Part shown: positions 13,548 to 22,510 of the stretch, piece by piece | How the letters are laid out: every line of letters starts with the position of its first letter | How positions within the stretch are numbered: position 1 is the first letter of the stretch | Source: a virus | IMG/VR virus record: IMGVR_UViG_3300017746_000081 | Span: 1 to 30,483 of that record | DNA length: 30,483 nt | Reading direction: 5' to 3' (one strand) | Position numbers and translations under genes: made by a program | Notes under the pieces: model-generated | What the model was told of the DNA's origin: nothing | Database searches by the model: none | The model's input: only the letters and a program-made list of their open reading frames with translations

Positions 13548-14175
13548 TGCTTTAATGACCAAGCATAACGGTGATTATGCGAAAGTCGGAGAAGAGCTAG
13601 GGATCACAGCCGATCAGGTGCGTCGAAGAATTTACAGAGACCCTCGTTTGAAAGCGGTATGGGTGACGGCAGGGAACCAAGGCCATAAACTAAGTGAGAC
13701 GGAACTTATGGTCAGGGATGAGACCATTGAGCCCCCTGCTGGTGAATTTTTAAAAGCTTTAGAGAAGAACGGTAAAGAGGCTTTTATGAATGACATCGAG
13801 ACGATGTTGCATAATCCTGCGAATGCAGAGAAGCTTCAAATATTCAAGGAGTTCGATGACTCTGTTGGGCAATATATGGGTGAAGGCTTAAAGCTGACGC
13901 AGAAGATGGGGATCAGACAAAATGTATCTTTATTTGAAATGTCTGAGAAGTTGTCGGATGATATACATGGCGGAGCTTTGGATGCTGAGGAGGAAATATT
14001 AAAAATGCGTCTTTATATGCAAGCAACAGAACAGCAGGGAAAATTTTATGACAGAATTCTGCACGGGCTAGATTTAATGTTAAAGATGACAGAGCGCGAG
14101 AAGGGTGATAAAAAGCGAAAAGCAGGATTTAGACCTCTAAAAGAAAAGGACGATGGCGAAAATCAGGAAGATTGA
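13510..14175 (+). CDS. Terminase small subunit (HTH type)
   Basis: 221 residues. Residues about 15-45 form a helix-turn-helix (LMTKHNGDYAKVGEELGITA, then QVRRRIYRDPRL), the DNA-recognition element typical of small terminase subunits. The long helical middle (about 80-190) would be the oligomerisation part and the C-terminus is charged. The gene starts inside its upstream neighbour and overlaps the large terminase by 23 bases, the classic terS-terL arrangement. It should recognise the packaging site and hand DNA to the large subunit. The assignment rests on the HTH plus position. Confidence 0.75.
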   Translation: MPRRRTFSTEQVSALMTKHNGDYAKVGEELGITADQVRRRIYRDPRLKAVWVTAGNQGHKLSETELMVRDETIEPPAGEFLKALEKNGKEAFMNDIETMLHNPANAEKLQIFKEFDDSVGQYMGEGLKLTQKMGIRQNVSLFEMSEKLSDDIHGGALDAEEEILKMRLYMQATEQQGKFYDRILHGLDLMLKMTEREKGDKKRKAGFRPLKEKDDGENQED

Positions 14176-15709
14176 TGCCGATACAATCTTAAAGAAGCTC
14201 GATGAGTCTAAGGAGGCAAAGGGCGAGCTTGAGACTTGGCATCCAAAGCTATCTGGTAGTCAGCTAGAATTATTTAATTCAACTGCAAATTACATTTTAG
14301 CTTACGGAGAAAGAGCGTCAGGAAAAACATTTGTATTGGGCGGACATAAATTAGTTCGTCACGCCTACGAGTCGTTTAATGGGCTGTGTTTAATTATTGT
14401 CGGAGTAAAGGCACAGGCAACTCAAGGTGGAGTGTGGCACAAATTGCAGACAGAAATTTTACCAGAGTGGCAAGAAGGTTTAGGAATCGGTTATACTGAT
14501 GAGAAGTTAGATTTGCAGAAGCAGCCATTTATAGATGTTGAGAATAGGTATGGAGGTTGGTCAAGAATTTCACTTTTGTCAGCACCGTTTGGTAATATTC
14601 TTACAGATCGAATAAAAGGATATGAACCGAGCTATGTTTTTATTGATGAGTTAACTAATTTGGATTCTACTGCTTACTTCGATGCAATTGTTCAGCAGTT
14701 GGGCAGAAGGCAAGGAATTGACGGATGCCAACAGTATACCGCTGCCTGCAATCCTGCTGGCCCAAGTCATTGGGTATACAAAAGATTTTTTGAAGTACCT
14801 TTAAAGTCAGGTGAATGGAATACTGATTATCATGTGGTTCATGTCAAAATTCAGGAAAATGTTAAGAATTTACCAAAAGGTTACTATGATCGGGTTATGG
14901 AGGCAGTTGCCAACGATCCAATAGAAGCACAAAGAATGCTTGAGGGTAAATGGATTGATAGACCGTCAGGCGACGCTTTATTCGGCCCGTACTTCGATAA
15001 AAACATTCATGTAGTGGGAAAGCCAGCGATTAAAGAAGGTGGGGCTACGCAAGCAATATGCCCAATCAAGGACTTTCCTGTTGTTATTGGTTATGATGCG
15101 GGCTCAGTTAATAATGCTTTTATCTTTATGCAATGCTTGGTTGGAGCCAAGAAGAGCATTTGGATAGTTTTTGATGAACTTGTTTTAATAAATAAAAAAG
15201 TTCCCTACACAAATATTGTTCCTCAGTTATATAGAAAAATGAAAAAGTGGAACGAGATCGTGGGGGAGAAATTAAACTGGGTTCACATTTCTGATAACTC
15301 TGCGTTTAATCAGTATAGAGCGAAAACAGGAAGTTATGACTGGAAGGACTTTGAGGATATATCTAAAGCTAAATGTGACCACTTTGATTTAGAACCAATT
15401 AAAATGAAAGCGGCTCCTAAATTTTCTGGCTCTGTTGAATCAAGAGTTAGAATCCTCATGGCAAAGCTAATGCAGGAAGAAATTCTTATCTCGGCAAACT
15501 GCATAGAAGTTATTAAATTTTTGAATAACATTGTTACCGAAAGGCCAAAGGATGGAAAGTATGACCCTTCTCTTGAGATGAAACCAAGGCGTTCGGTGTA
15601 CTTACACGCTTTTGATGCCTTGTCTTATGTGTTAATTTATTTTGATGCCCGACTAGGTGCGCCTTCCCCTCGTACTAGTAGAAGTTCATTAATTGAAATT
15701 AATGCTTGA
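14153..15709 (+). CDS. terL: Terminase large subunit (packaging ATPase/nuclease)
   Basis: 518 residues. ATPase: Walker A GERASGKT (52-59), Walker B YVFIDE (161-166), coupling motif TAACNPAG (about 196-203). Nuclease (RNase-H-like): D315 in VIGYDAGSVNNAF, D341 in VFDEL, and D488 in HAFDALSYVL supply the acidic triad. The first domain translocates DNA into the prohead and the second cuts it to length. Whether packaging is headful or at fixed ends cannot be told. Overlap with the small subunit is 23 bases. Confidence 0.93.
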   Translation: MAKIRKIDADTILKKLDESKEAKGELETWHPKLSGSQLELFNSTANYILAYGERASGKTFVLGGHKLVRHAYESFNGLCLIIVGVKAQATQGGVWHKLQTEILPEWQEGLGIGYTDEKLDLQKQPFIDVENRYGGWSRISLLSAPFGNILTDRIKGYEPSYVFIDELTNLDSTAYFDAIVQQLGRRQGIDGCQQYTAACNPAGPSHWVYKRFFEVPLKSGEWNTDYHVVHVKIQENVKNLPKGYYDRVMEAVANDPIEAQRMLEGKWIDRPSGDALFGPYFDKNIHVVGKPAIKEGGATQAICPIKDFPVVIGYDAGSVNNAFIFMQCLVGAKKSIWIVFDELVLINKKVPYTNIVPQLYRKMKKWNEIVGEKLNWVHISDNSAFNQYRAKTGSYDWKDFEDISKAKCDHFDLEPIKMKAAPKFSGSVESRVRILMAKLMQEEILISANCIEVIKFLNNIVTERPKDGKYDPSLEMKPRRSVYLHAFDALSYVLIYFDARLGAPSPRTSRSSLIEINA

Positions 15710-15721
15710 TCTTTGATTCCC

Positions 15722-15737
15722 AAATATCTAGGTTACA
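15722..15737 (+). promoter_or_regulatory. AAATATCTAGGTTACA motif copy 3
   Basis: It lies in the 31-base gap between the terminase and the 15741 gene, ending 3 bases before the ATG. Exact 16-base match to 5328-5343. The AGG in it is also 8 bases from the ATG and could act as a weak SD. Confidence 0.4.
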
Positions 15738-15740
15738 GTT

Positions 15741-16016
15741 ATGGCAAGTATAAGTATAACTGGAGAAATTACGGAAAAAAACCTTTTTGCTTTACCAGAC
15801 CTCAGCGCTGATGATGTAGTAAAAATTACATTGATTGCTAAGGTGGGTAGCATTGTAAAGCCAGCAGACGAAAATGCTAGTAACACTTTAGATAGTGATG
15901 GCAATTCAGTCGAGAAGTTGGTTCTTGTTAACGACGGCTCAGCAGTTGAAGTTGAAGCTCAAACGGTAGAGCGTAAAGATAATAGAAATTTGTTTGTAAA
16001 ATTGAGGGCTTACTAA
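15741..16016 (+). CDS. Small hypothetical structural-module protein
   Basis: 91 residues, mostly predicted beta (SISITGEITE, VVKITLIAKVGSIVKP, KLVLVNDGSAVEVEAQ). No cysteine, no enzyme motif. It overlaps the next gene by one base (TAATG). Small beta proteins beside terminase and portal are sometimes head decoration or assembly factors; that is only a guess here. Confidence 0.65.
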   Translation: MASISITGEITEKNLFALPDLSADDVVKITLIAKVGSIVKPADENASNTLDSDGNSVEKLVLVNDGSAVEVEAQTVERKDNRNLFVKLRAY

Positions 16017-16279
16017 TGCAGGATGTAATACAAATGGGAATGGATGAAGAACTCTTGAGTGAATTTGAGGGAGCTTCCGCTGGAACAAAAATTAAACTTA
16101 CCGTCATGGCTACAATTTCTGAAATTGATGACGAACGCCTGAGTGCAACAATTGATTCAATTGATGAGGGCGTTGAAATAATGTCAGAAGAAGAAGAGTT
16201 TGAGCCAGAGATGGGCATGGAGGAAGAAGAGCCTGAAGCATACGAGGAAAACGAGGACGAGGAGGAAGAACTCGCTTAG
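16016..16279 (+). CDS. Small acidic hypothetical protein
   Basis: 87 residues. The first half repeats the style of the previous gene (TKIKLTVMATISEID). The last 35 residues are almost only Glu, Asp, Met, Pro and Ala. Starts at the overlapping TAATG of the 15741 gene. The acidic tail is encoded by GAG/GAA-rich DNA that contains several SD-like AGGAGG strings, one just before the stop codon. No function recognised. Confidence 0.65.
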   Translation: MQDVIQMGMDEELLSEFEGASAGTKIKLTVMATISEIDDERLSATIDSIDEGVEIMSEEEEFEPEMGMEEEEPEAYEENEDEEEELA

Positions 16280-16562
16280 TGGTTCAACTCCTGCAAGTAC
16301 TGCCATTGATTTACATTATGGCAGAATTAATTTAGTAAAAAGATGGAAGAGGGACAGGATAGAAAGATTGTGCGGTTACTTGAAATTATCGCAGAACGAA
16401 TTGGCAAGCTTGATGGCAGTTCCTCATGCAACCTTCCAAAAGTATACGGTGGCTGGACGCTTCCCACCTCCAGTTTGCCTTCTCCTTACGATAATGGAGG
16501 GAAAGTACTTAAATGGTATAGCCCCAGATGTAATTCCAAACGTTTTTGACTTCAATGGTTGA
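16200..16562 (+). CDS. HTH protein with no clear start codon
   Basis: The real protein is the 3' part, from about 16280: a basic segment (VKRWKRDRIERL), then an XRE-like helix-turn-helix (YLKLSQNELASLMAVPHATF), then a PPPVCLLLTIMEGKYL helix. The frame is open from 16200 but that part shadows the acidic gene. No ATG, GTG or TTG lies at a sensible place; the TTG at 16200, an ATT at 16305 or a +1 frameshift from the acidic gene at its stop (16277-16279) are the options. The end overlaps the portal start by 8 bases, supporting a real gene. It is probably a regulator or a DNA-binding packaging helper. Confidence 0.55.
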   Translation: MSQRWAWRKKSLKHTRKTRTRRKNSLSGSTPASTAIDLHYGRINLVKRWKRDRIERLCGYLKLSQNELASLMAVPHATFQKYTVAGRFPPPVCLLLTIMEGKYLNGIAPDVIPNVFDFNG

Positions 16563-18831
16563 TCTAGAAATACTTAAAGAGACAGGCACTACGCAAAAAA
16601 GATTGCGAGAAGTTTTTACAGCAAAAGATGGAGATGATTTAGTCATTCGTGAAAGAATGCAAGACATGGTTCAATCTAGGATTCACGAGGGAATTCGTCA
16701 TTCATGCAAGAATCATTCTCTTTACCTTGCTGTTGATTTAGCTTGGGACTCTCTGCCGATTAATAAATTCACCATACCGTTATTACAGTACGCACAGGGT
16801 AAGATTAACATCAAGACCTGTGCGGAAAAAATGGATAATATTGATCCAGAACTTAAGGATCAATTCGTGGATTATGATGACGAGGGTATTGTAAAAAATA
16901 TTAACCTACAGGGCATATACGATGTAGCTGTAAACATAATTCGCTCCTACATTACTAGGCGGGTAGCCGCACAAGTTTCTAGATTCAGTAATTTGTTTCC
17001 ATACTTTAAATATGCTCCTAGAGGCACGGATATTTCTTCTAAGATCAGAGCTGAGGTATTAAGTCAGCGTGTAGAGATTATGTCTGAACAGTTCAACTAT
17101 AGGCATATTTTTTCTCAGTCGATAAGAAGTATGTTTATGTATGGTTTCTCTGTTCTTTTCCCCGCTGAGGCATGGACGAGGGAGGTGCAATGGAGGAAAA
17201 GTGATGATGGCGAAAAAGAGTCGTTTGTCGAGAAAGAGGGGGTTTCTTTTGTGGAGCCTCACCCAACTAGAGTTATATATGATAACTCAAAGCCACTTTC
17301 AGGTATTAATACAAATCAGGGGCCGAGTTGGATTGGTTACTGGGATATCGTTAGATATTCTTCAGTCAAAGATAATCCTCAATTTTGGAACATCTCTGAA
17401 ATAACTTATACGAATGCCTTGCAAGGAATAGTAAACGCCTACAGAGATTTCTTTGATAATTATTTTGATCCTACAATTATGTCTTTCCCTACACTAAGGG
17501 ATGACTTTCCTTTTCAGAACGAAAGAACATCACATACTGGAATATACGCAGGGGAGGATGAGGACAAAGGAATGTTCCTTTCAAATGTGTTTATGAAAGT
17601 TAATCCTAAGGCAGAAGGTCTTGGTGGATATCCTTTTGATTGCTGGTTAAAATTAGTTGTAGCATCAGATGAAACGGTCATGTACGCAGAGTGGCTACCG
17701 TCTCTGCCAGCCGTCTACGGCGGAATTAACCAAAACGATGACCGTATGGCTAATTGCTCTATGGCTCACGACTTGATGCCTTATCAAGACCAAATGAATA
17801 ATATCATTTACTCGATGCTTCATCACATGAAGGTCAGTATGTTTAAGATAATCTCTGTTGATCAGGATGCATTAGATGATGATGTTAAGGATTACTTAAT
17901 GCAGAGCCTTTCTGAAGACACATTTTACGAAAAACCGAAAGCATTATTTTATTCTGGCTCAAGGATTGCGGACTTAGGAATAGATGCAAAAAACATAATT
18001 AATGTTGTCGATGTGAGCCAAGAGCTCGCTGGGGGAATTGGTCAGTCTTTAAATAGTCTATTTCAGTTACTCAATTTGGTTGAGCGATTGATGATTCTTT
18101 CGCCTCAAGAGTTAGGTCAAGCGGCGCAGAGAGAAATTTCCGCTACAGAAGTGCAAGAGATATCTAATTCCACTAATACAATTTACTCATTTATCTCTGA
18201 GGGGATTGATGAAATGCGATCAGCGGTAAAGAAAATGTTGTACGAACACTTAATCGCTTGTTCGACTACCGAGTTTAATGTTCCAGTAAAACAAAGATTT
18301 ACAGCAAAAAGCATCAGGGATGCTGGTCTTGATATTGATGATACAAGTGACCAAGACGAAATACCGTCAGGTAGGAATATAATTGGAAACCCAGAAAGCC
18401 TTGTTCACGAATTTGTATTTTCAAGTAGAGACGGAGCGGAGCGTCAGCAAAATACACAGGCAGCACAGACTTTAGGTCAATTGTTTCAACAAGTGGTATC
18501 TTTGCCAGATATGGCTGGAGCCTTAGGCAAGGAAAGAATATTTAACATCTTAAATGAGATATTTAGGCTGTCAGGAGTTGGGCATGACTTAAACCTCGAA
18601 GTTGACGAAGCGGATGACCAAGCTGAATTGGAAATGGGCCAGCAAGCCTTCATTGATGATTTGAAGAAAAAGTGGCCACAGGTTGAGCAAGTACTGCAAC
18701 AGCTTATGGCTCAAGCTCAGGGCGGAGCTCCGCAACAGGGCGGGCCTCAGGGAGCACCTCCTCCGCAGTCCCCCCAACCTCCGCAGGCTGGCCCCCAGCC
18801 ACCTCCTGCTGCACCGCAGCCCCCAGCATAG
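16555..18831 (+). CDS. Portal protein
   Basis: 758 residues from the ATG at 16555; an in-frame TTG at 16546 adds three. Size, place between terminase and scaffold, and the mix of helical and beta segments fit a large podovirus-type portal. The N-terminal half contains typical portal sequences (NIIRSYITRRVAAQVSRF; ISSKIRAEVLSQRVEIM). The stretch DLMPYQDQMNNIIYSMLHHM (about 403-422) is the kind of stem-helix region seen in large portals. The last 35 residues are a Pro/Gln/Gly tail, GC-richer than the rest, likely disordered. A ring of 12 copies would form the DNA channel and the motor docking site. No sequence motif proves it, so it rests on context. Confidence 0.8.
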   Translation: MVDLEILKETGTTQKRLREVFTAKDGDDLVIRERMQDMVQSRIHEGIRHSCKNHSLYLAVDLAWDSLPINKFTIPLLQYAQGKINIKTCAEKMDNIDPELKDQFVDYDDEGIVKNINLQGIYDVAVNIIRSYITRRVAAQVSRFSNLFPYFKYAPRGTDISSKIRAEVLSQRVEIMSEQFNYRHIFSQSIRSMFMYGFSVLFPAEAWTREVQWRKSDDGEKESFVEKEGVSFVEPHPTRVIYDNSKPLSGINTNQGPSWIGYWDIVRYSSVKDNPQFWNISEITYTNALQGIVNAYRDFFDNYFDPTIMSFPTLRDDFPFQNERTSHTGIYAGEDEDKGMFLSNVFMKVNPKAEGLGGYPFDCWLKLVVASDETVMYAEWLPSLPAVYGGINQNDDRMANCSMAHDLMPYQDQMNNIIYSMLHHMKVSMFKIISVDQDALDDDVKDYLMQSLSEDTFYEKPKALFYSGSRIADLGIDAKNIINVVDVSQELAGGIGQSLNSLFQLLNLVERLMILSPQELGQAAQREISATEVQEISNSTNTIYSFISEGIDEMRSAVKKMLYEHLIACSTTEFNVPVKQRFTAKSIRDAGLDIDDTSDQDEIPSGRNIIGNPESLVHEFVFSSRDGAERQQNTQAAQTLGQLFQQVVSLPDMAGALGKERIFNILNEIFRLSGVGHDLNLEVDEADDQAELEMGQQAFIDDLKKKWPQVEQVLQQLMAQAQGGAPQQGGPQGAPPPQSPQPPQAGPQPPPAAPQPPA

Positions 18832-19133
18832 TGGATGATTTAGATATGGATGATTTAGAAGCTAAAGTTGAACGGTGGCATATAGATCGAAATTTAATCA
18901 AGGGTTCTACCGATAAAGATCAGGTCTTAAAGTTAATGCAAGAAGTTGGAGAGTTAAGTGATTCTGTGTGCAAGGACGAATGCCTTCTTGATGATATTGG
19001 GGATATGCTAGTTATATTAATCAATATATGTATGCGCAATAAAGTCTCATTAGCAGACTGTTTACATACTGCATGGCTAGATATTAAAGACAGAAAAGGT
19101 AAGATGGTTGATGGAATATTTATTAAGGAGTAA
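18831..19133 (+). CDS. MazG-like nucleotide pyrophosphohydrolase
   Basis: 100 residues from a GTG at 18831 sharing its first base with the portal stop (TAGTG). An ATG at 18846 is an alternative; the leader repeats GGATGATTTAGA. The MazG metal-binding pattern is present: QEVGELSD (37-44) with E38 and E41, then LLDDIGDMLVILINI (52-66) with D55 and D58. The C-terminal IKDRKGKMVDGIFIKE is the usual end of small phage MazG proteins. The family cleaves dNTPs or (p)ppGpp-like nucleotides to monophosphates. Finding it among head genes is unusual. Confidence 0.85.
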   Translation: MDDLDMDDLEAKVERWHIDRNLIKGSTDKDQVLKLMQEVGELSDSVCKDECLLDDIGDMLVILINICMRNKVSLADCLHTAWLDIKDRKGKMVDGIFIKE

Positions 19134-19136
19134 TTT

Positions 19137-20438
19137 ATGGAAGAGAACGAAAACAAGGATGAACCAGTAGAAGAAAAAGAATCAGGTAATAAAATATTTG
19201 ATGCTTTATATTCTGCCGTAGAGAAAGAGCCAGAAGAGGAAGTTGAGGAGCCGATTGTTCCACCAAGCTCCTTGCAGAGTGCTCTCTACGATATTGAAAA
19301 CGAGCCTGTTGAGCCTGAGCCAGAGGCAGCTTCTGAGCCAGAGGCAACCGCTGATAAGCCAGAGAAGAAGCCTAAGCCAAAGCAAAGAATCAAAAGAAAA
19401 GTTGTTGATCCTGAGTTTAAACCTTCACCTAGAGCACCAGTTTCTGTAAAAAATAACATACAGGACTTATCTTCTGATCCTTTTATTGAGGAATTACTTC
19501 CAGAGGAAAAGGAAAGATATGAGTTAGCTCAGTGGGCTTCAGCAAACAGCAAGGAGCATCAGGGGTTGGATAAAAAGTATCTTAGTTATTTCAAGAAGCA
19601 GAAAGAGTTTATTGAGAAGAACAAGGACAACGCTTATGGCGAAGATTTCTCTAAGACTGATGAATGGAAAAACTTTCAGGAGTTAAATCGCCCTAAAGCT
19701 AACATCAAGGATTTAGAAAGAAAGAAGATCGTATCTGAGGCAACTACAGCCGCCAAGGAGGCATACGAGCCCAAGATAAGGGAGCAGGAGCAGAAACTAT
19801 TTCGAATGAAGCAGGAACCTGTGGCAAATCAGAAAATAGCTGAAGCTAAGAAGGTTTTTAACTCTGCGGTTCCAGAAGAGTTTTCTTCGGAAATGAAGGA
19901 TATTAAGAAGTTTGCCAGCGAGAACCCACTAGAAATAAACATTATAACTGAAGTTATTAATCGGTCGTTTGAAATGGCAACTGAGTTTCTTTCTGTAATG
20001 AATGGCACAAAAAATGTAAATAATAGTGATCCTACGCAGTCCGCCATAAATGAGTTTATCCGTGATGAGCAGGACAAGTTTATAAAGAGTGGGAACACAA
20101 AGCGTAACGGTAAAACATTCATAAGGATGGAAAGATATAATACGGTTCCTGTCGCAGAAAAAGAAAAGTATTATACTTTCTCTGAAGGCGATGTCGTAAA
20201 GTTGCTTGCACTGCGCTCCAAGGAAATGATTGCAAATAAAATTTCAAATACTCGCAAGAAACTTGAGTCCGCAGGTTACATAAGGGGTAATTCGCAAAAT
20301 GTTGAGCAAGCCGCCCCAGCTCCTACCCAAGTCGCTCCAAGAGTGCCTAGCCCAGCCCCAAGAGCTGGAAATACCTTACCATCAGGAACTTCTGATAATA
20401 CATCAGAGAATAAAGTGCTCAGCCTGCTGGGTCTTTGA
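19137..20438 (+). CDS. Scaffolding protein (head assembly)
   Basis: 433 residues, very acidic N-terminus (first 85 residues rich in Glu and Pro), a basic patch (KKPKPKQRIKRKVVD), then long charged helices (about 110-330), ending in a Pro/Ala/Ser-rich tail. No enzyme motif. A strong SD (AAGGAG) precedes the ATG. Composition and place between portal and capsid are those of an internal scaffold that is removed before DNA entry. No separate protease gene is seen. Confidence 0.7.
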   Translation: MEENENKDEPVEEKESGNKIFDALYSAVEKEPEEEVEEPIVPPSSLQSALYDIENEPVEPEPEAASEPEATADKPEKKPKPKQRIKRKVVDPEFKPSPRAPVSVKNNIQDLSSDPFIEELLPEEKERYELAQWASANSKEHQGLDKKYLSYFKKQKEFIEKNKDNAYGEDFSKTDEWKNFQELNRPKANIKDLERKKIVSEATTAAKEAYEPKIREQEQKLFRMKQEPVANQKIAEAKKVFNSAVPEEFSSEMKDIKKFASENPLEINIITEVINRSFEMATEFLSVMNGTKNVNNSDPTQSAINEFIRDEQDKFIKSGNTKRNGKTFIRMERYNTVPVAEKEKYYTFSEGDVVKLLALRSKEMIANKISNTRKKLESAGYIRGNSQNVEQAAPAPTQVAPRVPSPAPRAGNTLPSGTSDNTSENKVLSLLGL

Positions 20439-20473
20439 AAACCAAATGCCTGAATTGATAATAAAGAGATGAT

Positions 20474-20541
20474 GTAGTTTTACTACTTTACCTCAAAAAA
20501 ACTACTTTTTTGGCCTCAACTAGCGTTGGGGTCTTTTTTTT
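20474..20541 (+). terminator. Rho-independent terminator with upstream alternative hairpins
   Basis: The terminator hairpin is GGCCTCAAC (20512-20520), loop TAGC, GTTGGGGTC (20525-20533) with two G-U pairs, then eight T (20534-20541). Just before it, GTAGTTTT (20474-20481) can pair either locally with ACTAC (20482-20486) or with AAAACTAC (20498-20505). It ends the packaging/scaffold transcript. Confidence 0.85.
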
Positions 20542-20562
20542 GGTTATGATGTTACTCATCTA

Positions 20563-20580
20563 AATAAATAGGTAACAATT
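20563..20580 (+). promoter_or_regulatory. TAGGTAACAATT motif copy 4, before the capsid gene
   Basis: AAATAAATAGGTAACAATT-like site between the terminator and the capsid ATG (20594). TAAATAGGTAACAATT (20565-20580) matches 29949-29964 exactly over 16 bases. A new transcript must begin in this 52-base gap, so the motif is a promoter candidate. No SD precedes the capsid ATG. Confidence 0.5.
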
Positions 20581-20593
20581 AAATATTAATATC

Positions 20594-22477
20594 ATGCCAA
20601 ATCAAGTTTCTAACTCAGGTCAATTTTCAAGTGGAAGTGGTACAAGTTATGCCGCTCAAGATTTAAGTGGTGTATCCGCATCGGGTGCAAGCCAACTTAT
20701 ACCAGCAGGAGGTTCAGGATATGAAGCTCTTCCTCGTATAGTAAAAGTCGATAGCTCAACAGGATGTACTCTTACTAAAGCACACATTAAAGGTCTTACT
20801 CCAGCAGAGTTTGAAGCTTTAGGTAATAAAGAAACTGATCTGGCAAGAGTTATTGCATCCGCAGCCGAAGCAAAGACTTTAGGGATTGAAGAGCGTGGAC
20901 TTACTACTCTGCTTACAAGTTCGGTTCAGAATATTAAGCCTCTTATTAATAAGCAAAATATTGCTGAGCAATCAATTATACTTCCTTACATCCAACGCAG
21001 ACAGCGTTCTGTTATCAATGCAAATTACTTTGCAATTGAAGCAGGGCAGTCCGCAACTGGTGCAGATGCGTATGATCCTTCATACACAAACTCCTCTGGA
21101 GACTGGAAAGCAACCGTAAACCTTGGTGGATCAGATTGGGTAACCCCAATTGAGAATATTGAGCGTTACTTCCTGCCTGCTGGTTATGTAATTATTAATC
21201 ATTGGGACAGTGCAGGGAACAGCAAAGAGGTTCAGTTTATGATCGTTGGTGCTACTAACGCTGATGCTGCTGATTCAGGTGGAAGTTCTGTAAAAGTTGC
21301 TAAAGCCGATGTTATCTTAAGACCAGTAGGTAAAGATATTAATTCAGACGGTTCTGTTCCTACAGGAATTGCCTCTGATTATCAGCCAACTGCTGGAATT
21401 CTTCAGACTGTTGCCAACAATGTTAATGATTACGAAGCGTGGTGCAGAAATCAACCAACTGATCTTTCTGTTCGCTTGCTTGTTAACTGGCTTCAAACAA
21501 CTCGTGAATCTCGTGAGGTTAATGATTCCTACAAGGAAACACTTAATAACATTATGAGCGGTAAGGTTAATCCTTATTTATCATCGATGGTTCATCAGCC
21601 TCTTGCAGAGCAAAATAAGATTGCTGCAAAAGTTTCTCAAGACCAGTGGACACGCGCCGTATGGTACAATCAGGCTTTGAATAATAAGCAAAAGCCCGAA
21701 ACTTACATGGAGCTTCCTGCTGTTACCGATCCTGAAGATACTAACTGCACATTGGAGTACAAGTCCAACGCACTCGGTATTAAGACTCTTCTTAACGAAG
21801 GTGGTCGTGTTGCAGACAAAGGCGGTAACGCACTTGATTTGGACAGCCTTTTCTCCGATCTCTACTTCTTGAAGAGAAATCGTGAGCAGGACGGGGATAC
21901 GATTTCAACAATCGATGTAATGACTGATCGTCTTACTTCTGTTAAAATCTTCGAAGCATTTAACGCTTATTACAAACTTCGCTACGGATGGGAAGTTCAG
22001 CGTAATGCTCAGATCAATCAGAAGATTGAGCACAACGGCATCGTTCTCTTCAACTACAATGTTTATGACATTCCAGATGTAGGCGTTCAGTTGGCAGTAT
22101 TCCATGATCCAATGTTTGACGATCTGTTAAATGTTGGTACTGGAAAGAAATACTTACTAGACGGCAACAAGTCAGCCGACAATGTATTCAGCGGTTCGGA
22201 TGCATCTAGCTTCACTTCAACTCATCGTATGTTATGGTTGGTTGACTGGAGCGATGTGAAGATCGGAATTGCTGGAACTAACTCAGTAACTCGTGATCAG
22301 CCTCATCCTGAGATTGATCGCCTTTACAGTTGCCGTATGGATTCGGTTAAAAGGACTTTTAATCTTCGCTCCACAAAATGGACTACTATGATGGATCGCC
22401 CTCATAGGCACTTAATCATTGAGAATATCTCTGATTCAGTTGAGTTCACTTTGGGTGGAACGAAGCATTCCTTCTGA
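20594..22477 (+). CDS. Major capsid protein
   Basis: 627 residues. It follows the scaffold gene, and it is alone in a transcription unit between two strong terminators, as expected for the most abundant virion protein. The Ser/Gly-rich N-terminus is followed by mixed alpha/beta sequence (IILPYIQRRQRSVINANYFA; WVTPIENIERYFLPAGYVII) and a C-terminal RTFNLRSTKWTTMMDRPHR block. The protein is larger than a minimal HK97-fold subunit, so it may carry an insertion domain. Its start has an AT-rich, SD-less leader. I do not recognise a family by sequence; the call rests on context. Confidence 0.8.
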   Translation: MPNQVSNSGQFSSGSGTSYAAQDLSGVSASGASQLIPAGGSGYEALPRIVKVDSSTGCTLTKAHIKGLTPAEFEALGNKETDLARVIASAAEAKTLGIEERGLTTLLTSSVQNIKPLINKQNIAEQSIILPYIQRRQRSVINANYFAIEAGQSATGADAYDPSYTNSSGDWKATVNLGGSDWVTPIENIERYFLPAGYVIINHWDSAGNSKEVQFMIVGATNADAADSGGSSVKVAKADVILRPVGKDINSDGSVPTGIASDYQPTAGILQTVANNVNDYEAWCRNQPTDLSVRLLVNWLQTTRESREVNDSYKETLNNIMSGKVNPYLSSMVHQPLAEQNKIAAKVSQDQWTRAVWYNQALNNKQKPETYMELPAVTDPEDTNCTLEYKSNALGIKTLLNEGGRVADKGGNALDLDSLFSDLYFLKRNREQDGDTISTIDVMTDRLTSVKIFEAFNAYYKLRYGWEVQRNAQINQKIEHNGIVLFNYNVYDIPDVGVQLAVFHDPMFDDLLNVGTGKKYLLDGNKSADNVFSGSDASSFTSTHRMLWLVDWSDVKIGIAGTNSVTRDQPHPEIDRLYSCRMDSVKRTFNLRSTKWTTMMDRPHRHLIIENISDSVEFTLGGTKHSF

Positions 22478-22510
22478 TCGCCCTCCTTTTTTCATCCACT
22501 CATCCAAATC

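Noticed and set aside
16343-16549. 68-codon rightward ORF inside the HTH gene
   Set aside because: It has an ATG, but the other frame gives a clear helix-turn-helix that also overlaps the portal start; this frame turns to low-quality sequence in its second half.
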